Shown: positions 11,636 to 23,426 of the stretch, piece after piece
Position numbering within the stretch: the stretch's first letter is position 1
How the letters are laid out: each line of letters opens with the position of its first letter
Assembly: GCF_003254395.2 (NCBI RefSeq)
Contig: NC_037644.1
Location: 1,357,001 to 1,421,000 of the forward strand
Reading direction: 5' to 3'
Origin: Apis mellifera
Taxonomy: Eukaryota > Arthropoda > Insecta > Hymenoptera > Apidae
Length of the DNA stretch: 64,000 nt
Made by a program: the position numbers and the translations under genes
The notes under the pieces: generated by a model
Seen by the model: the letters and a program-made list of their open reading frames with translations, nothing else
What the model was told of the DNA's origin: nothing
The model's database searches: none

Positions 11636-13806
11636 ATGGATAATAATAAAGTGGAGGACGAAAATCAACGTAATATTAATGATGGGGATTGGATTTGTCC
11701 CGATTCTCAGTACGTAGATTTTTTTAAAGATAACATTATCTTGTATAAAATCAGCCTTACGTTTTATATTTAAATTTTATATTCAATCGTAATATTTATT
11801 TTAATTAGTAACACAACTAACTAATAGCATAAATTTTATTATAAATCACGCATTTGATATATAATGTTATTTTTTAAAAATTTTAGTAAAAATATTAATT
11901 AAAAAAAGAATAAAATTTAAATGAATAATATGAATAAATGTATTGTTTAATTAATTAAATTTAATGAATATATTAATATATCAATTATATTAATAGTTTA
12001 TTTTTATTATTTATATTACATTTATACTTTATAATATTTGATAAAGAAAATAAAAAAATGTTTAATTTAAAAAGATTATTCATATAATTTTTAGATTTTA
12101 AAATATTAATGTAAATCTATTAAATCTATAAAAATAACAAATGTTAATATGAAAATAGATAAAATTATATAAATTTAATGATATATAAGATGATATATAA
12201 TGATATTTTGATAATGTTTAATATTTCAGATGTGCCAATGTAAATTTTGCAAGGAGAAATTCTTGTAATCGATGTGGAAAAGGTATATAAAAATTAATAT
12301 GGTAATGTATAATTTGTATATAATTTTTTTTAAAATGATGTTTCATGAATTATATATCTTTGCAATTTTAGTATTGCTTTATTAACATTATAGAATACAT
12401 AAAATTTCATATAATAATTAACAAGATATTTTTTATTCAGACAGGGGAGAATGTCCTAAGAAAAAAAAATTAGGACAAGAAATTGGCAAAGCAGCTGCAG
12501 AAAAAAGTAGAGGTTTGTTTAGGTAAATAATGAAAATAATAAGAATATAATACAAAAAAATATCCATAAATTATTTTATACATATGAAATAAATATTTTA
12601 AAAATAATATTCAGAAATAATATAATAAAAATTTTAATTTAATCAGTTTTATTTAAATTGATATTTTGATTTTAATAATATACAGAGTTGTACAATATAT
12701 TGTATATCTTTCTTTAACTTCAATATATCTAGTATTCTTATAAAATATGTACAATAAGTAAATACTAGATACAGAGTAAATAAACAATTTTATTTTATGT
12801 TATTTTTAGTGCTGATGATTGGCAGTGCAGTAAATGTGGAAACGTAAATTGGGCTCGACGACAACAATGTAATATGTGTAATGCACCAAAATTTGGAGAA
12901 ATTGAAGAACGTACAGGATATGGAGGAGGATATAACGACCGAGGAGTTGTTGAATATAAAGAAAGGAGAGACGATGATGACGAATACGATGAATTTGGAC
13001 GTCGTAGAAAGAAACGAAAAATTGAAAACCGTTCAGATGACGATTCCAAAGATTCTAGGTATAGCAGTCCACCACGTAATAAGTCTAAAGATGAAGATGA
13101 TAGAAACGAAATAGAAGAAGATCAAAATGTAATTGAATATACTTTTAGTGAAAATTGAAAATATTATATACATATAGTATATGTGTATGTATATATATAT
13201 ATATATATAATATATATATACATACATACATACATCATACATACACACATACATACATTATACATACATACATACATCATACATACATACATACATACAT
13301 ACATACGTATGTACATATGTACGTACACGCGCGCGCGCACACACGCACGCACACGCATGCACACACACGCGCGCGCGCGCGCGAACACACACACACACAC
13401 ACATATTTAAATTTTAGGATGAAGATGAAGAAGAGGAAGATGATGAAGAAGATGGTGATTTATCTAAATATGATCTTAGTGAATGGGATGACTTTGCAGT
13501 TAAGAAAAAGTAAATTTTCACATGATTAATACTTCTGTAGTGAATACAATACATACTGTTAATTTTCAGTACAAATGGGAGCACTGTATCTTCAGAAGAA
13601 CAACAATCAAGGTAACAATAACAAATAATGATACAATTAAAAAACTTAAATCATTCAGTAAATTTTTTCTATTAAATCAATAATAAAAATAATTATGGAT
13701 AAGAATACTATTATATAATTATTGTAAAAATATTATTTTTATATAAGCATGTTTTTTTCGCAGAGACAAAGATGACTGGCGCGATTCGGGAACATCTAGT
13801 CAATGA
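11636..13806 (+). CDS. ZRANB2: ZRANB2-type splicing factor with two RanBP2 zinc fingers
   Basis: Nuclear RNA-binding protein that recognises GGU-containing single-stranded RNA and influences splice-site choice. Exons: 11636-11709, 12230-12282, 12442-12522, 12810-13128, 13418-13509, 13570-13611 and 13764-13806. Zinc finger 1 is split by intron 1 (DGDWICP, then CANVNFARRNSCNRCG). Finger 2 is in exon 4 (DDWQCSKCGNVNWARRQQCNMC), with the W-C-N-R-C-C layout of RanBP2 fingers. Then come ERTGYGGG, EYDEFGRRRKKRK, an acidic DEDEEEEDDEED run and DLSKYDLSEWDDF, all typical of the family. The long vertebrate RS domain is absent, giving about 234 residues. Exon 3 as written does not stay in frame: the A8 run at 12462-12469 is one base short, unless a downstream acceptor at 12461 is used. 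Confidence 0.9.
13163..13411. repeat. Compound microsatellite (TA/CATA/CG/CA) in ZRANB2 intron 4
   Basis: A mix of (TA)n, (CATA)n, (CG)n and (CA)n repeats fills most of the intron between exons ending at 13128 and starting at 13418. From 13278 to 13383 purines and pyrimidines alternate without a break. That stretch contains two pure CG blocks near 13329-13338 and 13369-13383. Confidence 0.95.
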
Positions 13807-14861
13807 AAATATGTGCAGAAGGAAAGGTTTGACTTAGGTTTCGGGTATAAAATTGGTTGCAACAATGAATCGTAATATTAATCAATGAAATTGTTGAACA
13901 CTTTTCTCTTAAAATTTCTTAGATACAGTATTATCGTATCCCTTATTGTAAATCAATAAATGTTGAATTGAATAATGGCATAGATGAATGAAGAAATAGA
14001 TTCAACAAATTTGAAGAAATTCATAATACAATACTTGTTAAATAAATGATTTTTTTACAGGTGAAACGAAATTTCAAGAATGACAAATTCTCGACAACAA
14101 GAGATATAACACAACGCAACAAATTTAGTGATTTAGTGAGCACCTTTGGATAAAGTGATGAACAATATATACAACTTATTGCAAGGGGAATCGATTACAA
14201 ATAAGCTTTACATTTCGTGACTGAGCTCATAGCTTCATTTGACTCAATGGATGGAGAGTGAAATGTAGGTTACTTATTTGCGCAATATTGTCCTAAATAT
14301 TGCATAGTAATGTGGAAATTCGTAAAATACTTGGCGCAGGTAGAATATTTCTCTAGTAAATGAAATTAAAACAAAAAACAGAAAAACAGAATGAAATCTG
14401 TAATATTGACATAATTTTATGGATGATATGTTACACGACTCGTTGTAAAAACTTTGAATTATGAACATAGATGAAATCTTATTTCTAACTGAAAATATAA
14501 AGTCTTCGAGAAAGCTCTCTATCATCATGTCACATATTTAGAAATGTTCTTTATGTTATCACAAAATTCATCATTTTGCGCTAAATCGCTTAAAATATTG
14601 CTCAAGCTGCTTCGAAAAAAATTTTTTTTTTAGTTTATTTTCTCGCTTCGTCTTTCTCTAATTTTCTCATTCATTCTTTTTTTTTTCTCTTTCTTCATGC
14701 ATAACATCTAACGATTAAATAAACATATTATAGTATTAAAAAATCATTCCTTAATGAATATAGATATGTATTGATGTCTTCAGAAAGAAGAAAAAAGGAT
14801 ACATTTTCTTGTTTGACTATCACAGATCCGAGTAAGTTGGAAGCAGCCTGTTTTTTAAATG

Positions 14862-14893
<32 letters not shown>

Positions 14894-16080
14894 ATGAGCT
14901 CATCATATTTAAAAACTTTCATTCAGTTTCAACGGACAGAAAAAATATAACGATTAAAAAAAAATCTAGTCCGTTTTCAAATAATCACGAAACTTATTAT
15001 CGATCAATTCTGATACTGACTTCTTGTAAATATCTTTATTTTTCATTTATAATAAAAATCATTCATCAACAACATAATTGTTCTTAGTCAATTATTCTTT
15101 TTCTCTTATATCATTACGCTACGTGGGGTCATGATTATGCACAGTGTTGGTCACGAGGGAATCGGTGAAGGGAATATAAGGGACGGGCAATATTATTTTA
15201 AGGAGTATGTTGCAACAGGAATATATATCGTATATATGTACAATTATGAATTTGAGCTTGTTTGACTGCGTTTTTTTTCAATTATTTAGTGATAAAAGGA
15301 AGGATAAATTTTTCACCGGCATATTTTTATATCATTTCTTCAAATACTTCATTATTTCTCGCACAGTATTTTATCACGAGCAATTATTCGAATAAAAAGG
15401 AAGAGAAGAATCTTTGCCTTTTTTTGTTTACATTCTTTCTTTCTTTTTTTCTGATCCACGAAAATCTCTAGCAACGATCACCGTATATTCCGATCGACGA
15501 AATAACGATTACTACGAAGAAATCAGATTTTACATTAGTATTTACATGATTCGCGTAACGCTACGCGATATTTGTAATGTTTCCAATTTACAGAGTGAAT
15601 TCTGATACGAAAACGATATTTTCTAAGACGATGGAACAGATTTAAGAGACGCGAGAGACATTAAAGACTTTAATGTCATGATTTATGAATAAAACGCTTA
15701 TCGATATAATAACACATACATAAACAACTTCGTAAATAAAGAATTGAACGAGAATCTCGTTACCACCGCCAGTCATGATAAACCATTTTACAGAAAATGG
15801 TACGTCATTAATTATTTTTCATAATTATTCATCACATCAACATAGAACCTTAACAAATTCGACTTTTTTATCCTTTACAAGTTTGCACGCAATAATTTTA
15901 TATAAAGTTTTACATTCTCCGAAAATGCGTGTTCATTTTTGTGATCATTTTTATATTTCATTTTATGAAATTGTTCTCAAGATTAATAAACATAATGGTC
16001 AAAAAAGACACAAAAAGGCCACCACAATCATAAATTATCGCCGTCGCGATATTTATCTTCGATCAGGCAGATAACACATT
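13807..16080. other. Convergent intergenic region, ZRANB2 / legless
   Basis: Two 3' UTRs meet here. A run of 30 adenines lies at 14862-14891. The short ORFs on either strand have no coding character, and I see no RNA gene. The stretch 15100-16080 is less AT-biased than usual spacer and fits a long legless 3' UTR. Confidence 0.55.
14862..14891. repeat. Poly(A) run of 30
   Basis: Thirty consecutive adenines in the ZRANB2/legless spacer. No target-site duplication or upstream coding remnant marks it as a retrocopy tail, so it is listed as a simple repeat. Confidence 0.9.
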
Positions 16081-19000
16081 TTATTTCGGCATAAAGAACT
16101 GCTGATGCGAATGCGAGTTTGGCGGCGGATGTAAATTAGGATGTGGTGGACCACTACCTCTCGTCCCGGTAGCATAAAGTTGTTGCTGGAAGTTGTGGAA
16201 TTGTTGAGCATAATTTGGATCCGACATGCTTGGACCACTACCGACGAAAGGACTATTCTTGAAGTTACTAGTAGCACCACCCATGCTCGGAGGTAATGGC
16301 TGAGTCGCATCCGGGGGAGGTCCTAATCCCATAGGACTACCTTTACTGCCAGATACGTACATACCAGGATTTGGTTGACTGGGAACTTGCGATACCATGT
16401 CAGGTGGGAAGACTTTATCTGGATCCATTGAACCTCCTGGAAAGACGCCGCCACCAACCATGTGTTGCATTCGCATTAAATTAGGCTGAGGTCTCATATT
16501 GCCAACAGGTCTCATCGAAGGATGTACCCCAACAGATGTATTCATCGATTGTCCGTCCATCCTTGGAGAACCTCCCATGCCAGGAAGTCCACCGCTCATG
16601 GTTGATGGCATACCACTATGTGGACCCATACTATTTGGTACACAACCATTCGGGAAGTACTGAAGATTTACAGATGGTGTGCCCATCTTTGATTCTAAAT
16701 TAGATAAGGGATTTGTAAATCGTTGAAGGAAGTCCAAGCTTGGTGGCCCTCTAGGAGTATGACCAACATTAGGCCTAGCCGGTAAATATTGTATCGTGTT
16801 CGGAGCACTAGGTTTTACTTGAACATTCGCTCCATTGTAAGGACTAGGACCAGTTACATGACCTGTCATTAATCTTGGCGGTGGTGCATGAGGATCGCCA
16901 CCAGGATATGCACTTGCTGCATTACCTGAGTGACTACTCATCATACCGTGTCCCATTATAGGATGACCTATTTTGCTAGGTACACCAGGACTTCCTGTAT
17001 GTGAAGTTGTCGGACTGTAACTCGCTGGTGGTCCCGCGAGACCCATGCACATTCCTCCTACTTCGCTTGGTTCATTGGTTGGACCACCCATATGACAACT
17101 TCCATTCATTTCACCGCCTATTTGCATCATATGCATACTATGCGGATTGCCGAATTGCATCATTCCAGTATTTCCAGAATGAATAGGTCCTTCATTACCT
17201 AATGAATTGCTAGCTGCCGTGTTAGTAAGTTGCTGACTCATCTGAGCTAAGGAAGTTATAGGATCAAAATGATTTGTACTCATTGCGGTTAAACTGCCGA
17301 GTCGCCCTCCGATATTGTTGGGATTAAGAGGCACATTGTCTGAAGGTTGACTCACGTTAATAGATGGTCTTCCGCAAGGAAAGGGAGCATTTGGACCTCC
17401 CAAAGGAGGCACCACTGTTGTATTTCCAGAATTATTTGGATTTGCAACTGTAGATTGTTGTTGTTGAGAAGGCTGTTGCGGTTGTTGTTGCGGTTGCTGT
17501 TGTGATTGTTGTTGAGGTTGAGTTTGTTGTTGTTGAGTATCTTTTGTCGATGGCGGTGATGTATCAGGTTTTGTAGTAGGTGATGCTGGTACTGTTCTTG
17601 GGGGACCCATACTATCCGGTATATTTGCGTTGTGCGGTGCTGGACTACTTTGTGCACTTGCACTAGATTTATTTCCAGGTTTTCCAGGATCAGCTGGAGT
17701 ATGTGGAGCACCATTGCCTGGTGTATGCGGAGTATGAGGAGTATGTGGACTGTGTAAAGAACCTGTAAAGCCGCGATTCATATCCATCTGAACTGGACTC
17801 GCACCTTCGGATCTAGTAGGAAATTGATTACTATTATCCAAAGCTCCTGGTAAAATTCTGTTCGGTATCTCTGTATTACTGGCTGTGTTTCTAAAAAAAA
17901 AAGCACAGAATGATATGAAATCATATATTTATATTAAGAAGTAAATAATTATTAAATATACTTACGTAGATAAATTGCCATCTTTTAAACTTGTATTTGG
18001 TTGTTTTTGTATTGTTAGTTCTTGTCCTTCGAAAGTATTAAGATATTGAATCTGCTGAGGACTCGGAACTGGCATCAGATTTGCTTCCTTCACACCTGTT
18101 GCATTTACTGCTCCAGTATGTTGCTGCTTTTGCTGGGCTAAGGATTGCAGCGTGCGGCAAAACATACCATCCACTATGTTGTAACATATAACATGATCAA
18201 TTCACCGCATAATATTTTTAAGCAGTGAACTTTTAAAATATTTTATATAATAATTAAAATAATCATCGTTACTTAGTTGTTGTATTAAAATCCTTTGAAT
18301 GCAATTTAATGTCAAATGTTATTTAATATATTAAACATATTTTAAAACATACAATCTACAATAAAATGCCTATAATAATAAAATAATTATTTTATTGCTT
18401 GATCTTACCATTTGGAGGTTGACTGGTGGGAAAGTCTAAAGAAGAATCTTTTTGAGCAGTCGTTCCACTAGGACTAAGTGTTGAGATATGCGAATGAGAA
18501 ACAGGCGTTCCTGGATTACTATGATTAAGTCTCGTTGTTGATACAGCTGTTGCATTCCCAACTGTTGGATTTGGAGAATCTTGACTTGTTGGACTTTGTC
18601 CTTGTAGATGGCTAGTTCTCTGATTACTGAGTTGAAATTGTCTATTGCAATCTGCAGGTGAATTTAGAGCTGAACTTGCGCGAGGTGATGGTAGAGACAA
18701 ATTGCTAGTTGGATTATTAGGTGAAGAAGGATTTGGACTTTGTATCGCAATTGGCACACTCGCAGATCGAGTTGTTTGATGATATGGTGGTGGTGGTCCT
18801 TGACTACGTGGAACTCCTACCATATTAGCACCTCGTAATGGAACTCCTGTTCCAGGACTTCCAACACTGGTCTGCAATATAAATAATATATTATATTAAA
18901 TTAATATATTAATATTTTAAAAATATTTTTGTTTCTTTTAATCATTTTACCTTATTTTTTCCATCAAGAAATTGATGTTGTAATTTATGCCAATCCATAG

Positions 19001-20396
19001 TTGGAGGACATTGAGTTGGTACAACTGAAGGAACATTTGTTGGAGGACATGTTGATACCGCTGTTCCTTGTGTTGCATCTAGTGTATTAGTAGTTTCTTC
19101 TTTATGTTCAGGAAATAACATCATTTGCATTTTCCTAATAGTTGCTAATTGAACCTCTCGATGTTGCCTTTGTTGAGGAGTTAAATTTTCGTCTGGAACT
19201 TTGACACCTTGTAAAGATGGCTGTAAACTGCCTGGACCTGGACTGGTAGTACCTCCTAATAAATTAGGACTATGACCCATTGTAGTATTATTCGGAGGTT
19301 GAGGATTTGCTGTAATAAAAGACATAGTTCTAATATGAAATATACACAAAAAAATACCATTAAAAAAATGAAAATTTTTTCAATTATAATATAAAATGCA
19401 AAACTACATATTATTACCTGAATTACCAGGTGAATTTGGTACAAGGCAAGGCACATCTATATTTGCATCATCCAATGATGGTTCAGAATTGCCAAGAGTA
19501 TTACCACCATTTAAATTTCTTAGATTAGGTTGTTCATTCCAGAATGGAGGAGCATTAGGATCAAGAGCCGGTAGATCAGGAGGTTGTTCATTTTGAAAAT
19601 TATTTGTACCTCCTTGATGAGTTTTTTGTTTCATCATTGCAAGATTATTTAACCATTGTGCAGGGTTTTGACGGAATTGATTTACTTTATTTGGATGTTT
19701 CTGAAATAATAATATTGCATTCTATTAATAAACATAAAAATAATGTAAATTTTTTTATAAAATTTAATTACATACTTCTAAATACTTTTTAGTGCCTGGT
19801 TGTGCACAATGATAAGCAATAATTGATGGATATTGCCCTTGTAACACTGCATCTGCACCTTTATTTGCTAATGTTGTAGAAAATACAAAAATTTGACTTT
19901 GTTGTTGCATATACTGAGCTTCACCACTTCCTGTACTAGTTCCCATCTGTTTTCCAAGAACATTACTAACTAATGGCTGAATACCATCTGCAGTAATCAC
20001 ATTACCACTACAATCTACAACAAAATGAATGAAATAAAATAAAAAAAAATGTTAAATGATATTAAAAATATAGATAATTAATAGAATATAAAAATTAAAT
20101 TTATATTTACCAGGTATATCATCCGTGGGATTATTATGATCACCTTCTTGCTTCACTGAATTTAGAATTGGTTGATTTGCACTATTATTTTGATTCTCCC
20201 CTGATAATGTACCTTCTCCATTAGAAGGATCCAAACAAGGATCCCTAGAACACTCTGTTGTGTCCTCTCCAGTTGTATCATCATTATTACCTCCGGAACC
20301 CTCTTCTTTGATTTTAACTGGATCCGTATCAGGTTCCTCTTTAACAACAGTGGTTGATACACAACTTGGTTCGTTGGGCTTTTTTTCTGTTTTCAT
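16081..20396 (-). CDS. lgs: Legless (BCL9 homologue), Wnt transcription co-activator
   Basis: Nuclear adaptor that joins Armadillo/beta-catenin to Pygopus and so activates Wnt target genes. Exons: 20111-20396, 19776-20014, 19418-19700, 18951-19309, 18409-18871, 17966-18173 and 16081-17890, totalling 3648 nt (1215 aa) in one frame. HD1, the Pygopus-binding part, is at about residues 136-175 (QIFVFSTTLANKGADAVLQG). HD2, the beta-catenin-binding helix, is at about 312-338 (LTPQQRQHREVQLATIRK, then MLFPEH). The rest is low-complexity Pro/Gly/Ser/Met/Asn sequence with a glutamine-rich block in the last exon, ending QQFFMPK. The N-terminus has two VKEE/IKEE acidic motifs that resemble sumoylation sites. 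Length is close to fly Legless and vertebrate BCL9. Identification rests on both homology domains in the right order. Confidence 0.95.
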
Positions 20397-22127
20397 GTTT
20401 GAAGCTTATTGGATAAATTATCCTGTCAGACTTTATTCAAGTGAATAAAGATTAAACACATGGCCACTATCATCCGCAACATGCGGTGTAACAATACATT
20501 CGAAACAATAGTAGAGGTTAACAACGAAATATCATTGACCGGTACCGTGCAAGCATGTCCTTAAAAAACCATGTATAATAGCACTCTGGAGGAAGGCATG
20601 TTTCTGTGAATCTGTATTATTTCTCCGATGATAGAAGTTCTGGTGACCGCCGATTCAGCGCGTTTTTAGTCATTTAGTCTAGCTAACCGCAGAATCGGAT
20701 TCCTACGCATGGAGGAATCACGGTTGTCAGCGGGCGACTGATATAAGAATATGAAAGTAAGACCAGTACCACAAAGGTATCGGGATGAAGAAAATATCTA
20801 AATGTCAGCCCCGTCTCTGCGGCGAGTACATAGCGTACCTCCAGTTTTAATGTTGTACAGAACACCACGTTGTAACCACAAAAGATGTATCCAAAACATA
20901 GAACAGGGGCCAATGCACGCTGCACTCAAATTTCTTTGCCATTCGCGAGCATTGTTCTCCAACTTTATTTGTCACTTCATGGTCGCTTTGATTATTTATT
21001 TCTTTTACGCACGGCTGCCAACTGCCCGTCGAAAGTTAGACATCGTTTTAACGCGCCTCGAGAAGGAAGCGTTCATACCTTTTCCGATAAATAGAAAAAG
21101 ATGGAAAGAGCACACCAGGCGTACTTGACTTGTTCCTTACACTTGATCGCCTGCAGGGTTACTATTTTGGTCTTTCTTTGCTTGTATTTTCACCATTCTT
21201 TCGAAGCTTTAACGTAAGTATTCATATCTAAATGCATACCTTTCTTTATTCTTTTAGTAAAGTAAACTTTTATTCACAATAATATCTCCCTAGACAGAGG
21301 CTGCATTTATTTAACGCAGAATCAAAACTCTGTAAAATTAAATTTGGAATACGCGAGACCAGGGACGAATCAAGTAATAGCAGTGCCTATGTGCATGTTC
21401 TTTAACTTTCATTATTTTTTACTTTATGTATAATATACAGTTCATATGTATAGAAATATTTTGCAAGCGGTATTTTTAAAATATAAAATGACATTAAAAA
21501 AAATTAAAAATTTGACTAAATAAATAATGTATTTGTGTTTATATAAATGTTTAATTTAAACATATATAAATCATCAATGAATTATCAATGTTTCATAAAT
21601 ATTATTTAGAAAAAATATGAAATGAAAAATTTAAATTTTTGTGTTATTTTTTAATTACATGGCTTATTTAATGCAAATTAACATAGATGTTATGTTATTT
21701 AAGTATACATTTAAATGTGTAAGATTTCATATTACTTAAAGATTAGATATATGATTATAATTGATTATATTTCATATATACTTTTTTATAATAGTAATAA
21801 ATTTAATTTTAACTATAATATATTAAAAAAAATGAAACAATTTAATATAATTAAATAAATAATTAATAAAGTAAATATAACCTAGAATTTTTAAAAAATT
21901 TTTTTATATTTTGAATAATTATAGTTTAAATATTATGTGATATGAAAAAAATATTTAATCAGATATTTATTTTATTAACAAATTTATTATTTATATATTT
22001 TTTATTTTTTTATTGTATTTAATTATATATTGTATTATTGTATATATTGTATATATTGTATTATTATATTTAAAAATTTGTCATGTAATTATCTTATATT
22101 TTACAGATTAAAGTAAGTCATATAAAA
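20397..22127. promoter_or_regulatory. Divergent promoter region of legless and IntS12, with IntS12 5' leader
   Basis: Start codons of the two head-to-head genes are 1.7 kb apart. The interval 20400-21220 is clearly richer in G+C and CpG than its surroundings, as expected for a shared promoter. A likely IntS12 leader exon ends at 21213 before a GTAAGT donor. Its acceptor is the TTTTACAG ending at 22106, 21 bases before the IntS12 start codon. From about 21380 to 22090 it is AT-rich intron. No coding gene is seen. Confidence 0.55.
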
Positions 22128-23426
22128 ATGTCACAATTGGAGTTAGATCCTCAATTTACACAGGGTTTACATCTTTTACATTCCACTAATAAAGATTCTG
22201 CAGAACAATTACGAGCTCTTCTAGATGAAGCAATCAAACAAAAGTATGGACCATCAAAAATGTTATCGAATGTACTACACAAAAAGGTAATTAGATAATA
22301 ACTAATTTAAACACATTATTTTGAGGGTTATCAAGAAAAAAAGAGTAAATCAAAGTGTTTTATATTAATTAAGTTATTATACTTACAGAATTAGTTCTGA
22401 TATCAGGGCACTCATGAAGCATAGGAGATTTCATTCACGTAAAAAGATATCCAGTATTTGATCCCTCTGTATGCACCATCATTATCATTCATTTTTTGAA
22501 TTTCTATCTTTTGAATTTTCTGTTTTTAGTATATGATGGAGGAACCAGTACTAAGTGACCATAGCAGCAGTAGTAAAAAGAGCAAAAGCTCCTCTTCTTC
22601 TTCTTCCAAACATTCAAGTAAATCAAGCAAAAACAATTCTCCTGTAAATTTACCAACTCGTGACACACCACCTGATATTATTCAGACTGATAATACTTTA
22701 GCATTAGAAATATTAGAAGATGATCTGACATGTGTAATTTGCAAAGGAATGGATGTTGGTGCAAGAAACAGACTTGTTGAATGTTTAGAATGTCATTCCT
22801 TATATCACCAAGAATGTCATGTTCCACATATTTTAGATTCTCAAATAGATGTACCAGGATTGGTGTGGTATTGTTCAAACTGTTCCAAATCTCAGGTGTG
22901 TGTATTCACTCACATTATAATTTATTATATTTTTATATTTAAAAATATATTTTTGATTTGTATTAAAGAATTGTAGAAAAAAAATAAATATGAAATGAAA
23001 ATAAATTTTTCTTTTAATTTATAGGTTTCAAAAGAAAGGAGTTCACCAAAAACAGTGATAGAAAATAAATCTAAAGAACAAAAAAAATCCAATTTAAGTA
23101 AGTTTTCGAAAATAATATTAAAAAATATATTTAAAAAATTTCTTTTTTATAAAAAATTTTAAAAATTTATTGTATATTCAAAGAAAGAAAAAAAACAGCT
23201 ACTATTTCTTTAAATAGGTGGTGGAAACAAAATAACACCAAATATTCATATTATAAGTGCAGATAGAAGATTAAAAGATATGATGAAAAAAGCTAAACAG
23301 GATAAACGAAGCACAAATATTACTCAAAGTTCAAAAAAAAATTCTTCATCTAATTCACCAGCATTGTCTTCAACAAAATCTCAGGAAAAACCATTAGTAT
23401 ATAAAATCAAATCAGGTGTAGAATGA
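22128..23426 (+). CDS. IntS12: Integrator complex subunit 12 (PHD finger protein)
   Basis: Subunit of the nuclear Integrator complex, which binds RNA polymerase II, processes snRNA 3' ends and attenuates transcription. Exons 22128-22286, 22530-22895, 23025-23097 and 23218-23426 join in frame to 268 residues. The first 50 residues carry the conserved N-terminal motif (LDPQFTQGLHLLHS, then KDSAEQLRALLDEA). A serine-rich stretch follows at about 63-90. A C4HC3 PHD finger is at about 121-171 (CVICKGMD, VECLECHSLYHQECH, WYCSNC) with all eight ligands present. The C-terminal part is basic and Ser-rich with SADRRLKDMMKKAK. It is shorter than human INTS12 (about 460 aa), mainly in the low-complexity tail. 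A 5' leader exon probably ends at 21213. Confidence 0.93.

Noticed and set aside
13178..13410. CRISPR-like array from regularly spaced repeats
   Set aside because: The repeats are 2- to 4-base microsatellite units without spacers, in a eukaryotic intron.
13155..13529. Overlapping ORFs rich in Tyr, Ile, His and Thr
   Set aside because: They are translations of the compound microsatellite in ZRANB2 intron 4 in several frames.
14862..14891. Poly(A) run as a retrotransposon or processed-pseudogene tail
   Set aside because: No coding remnant or target-site duplication is visible next to it.
16053..16310. ORFs overlapping the legless and other real exons in other frames (also 17352-17714, 31317-30979, 33946-34230)
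   Set aside because: They overlap well-supported exons with clear domain matches and have no domain content of their own.
20802..21128. ORFs in the legless / IntS12 promoter region
   Set aside because: The region is G+C-richer promoter and leader DNA. The ORFs show no recognisable domain, and the IntS12 leader exon lies here.
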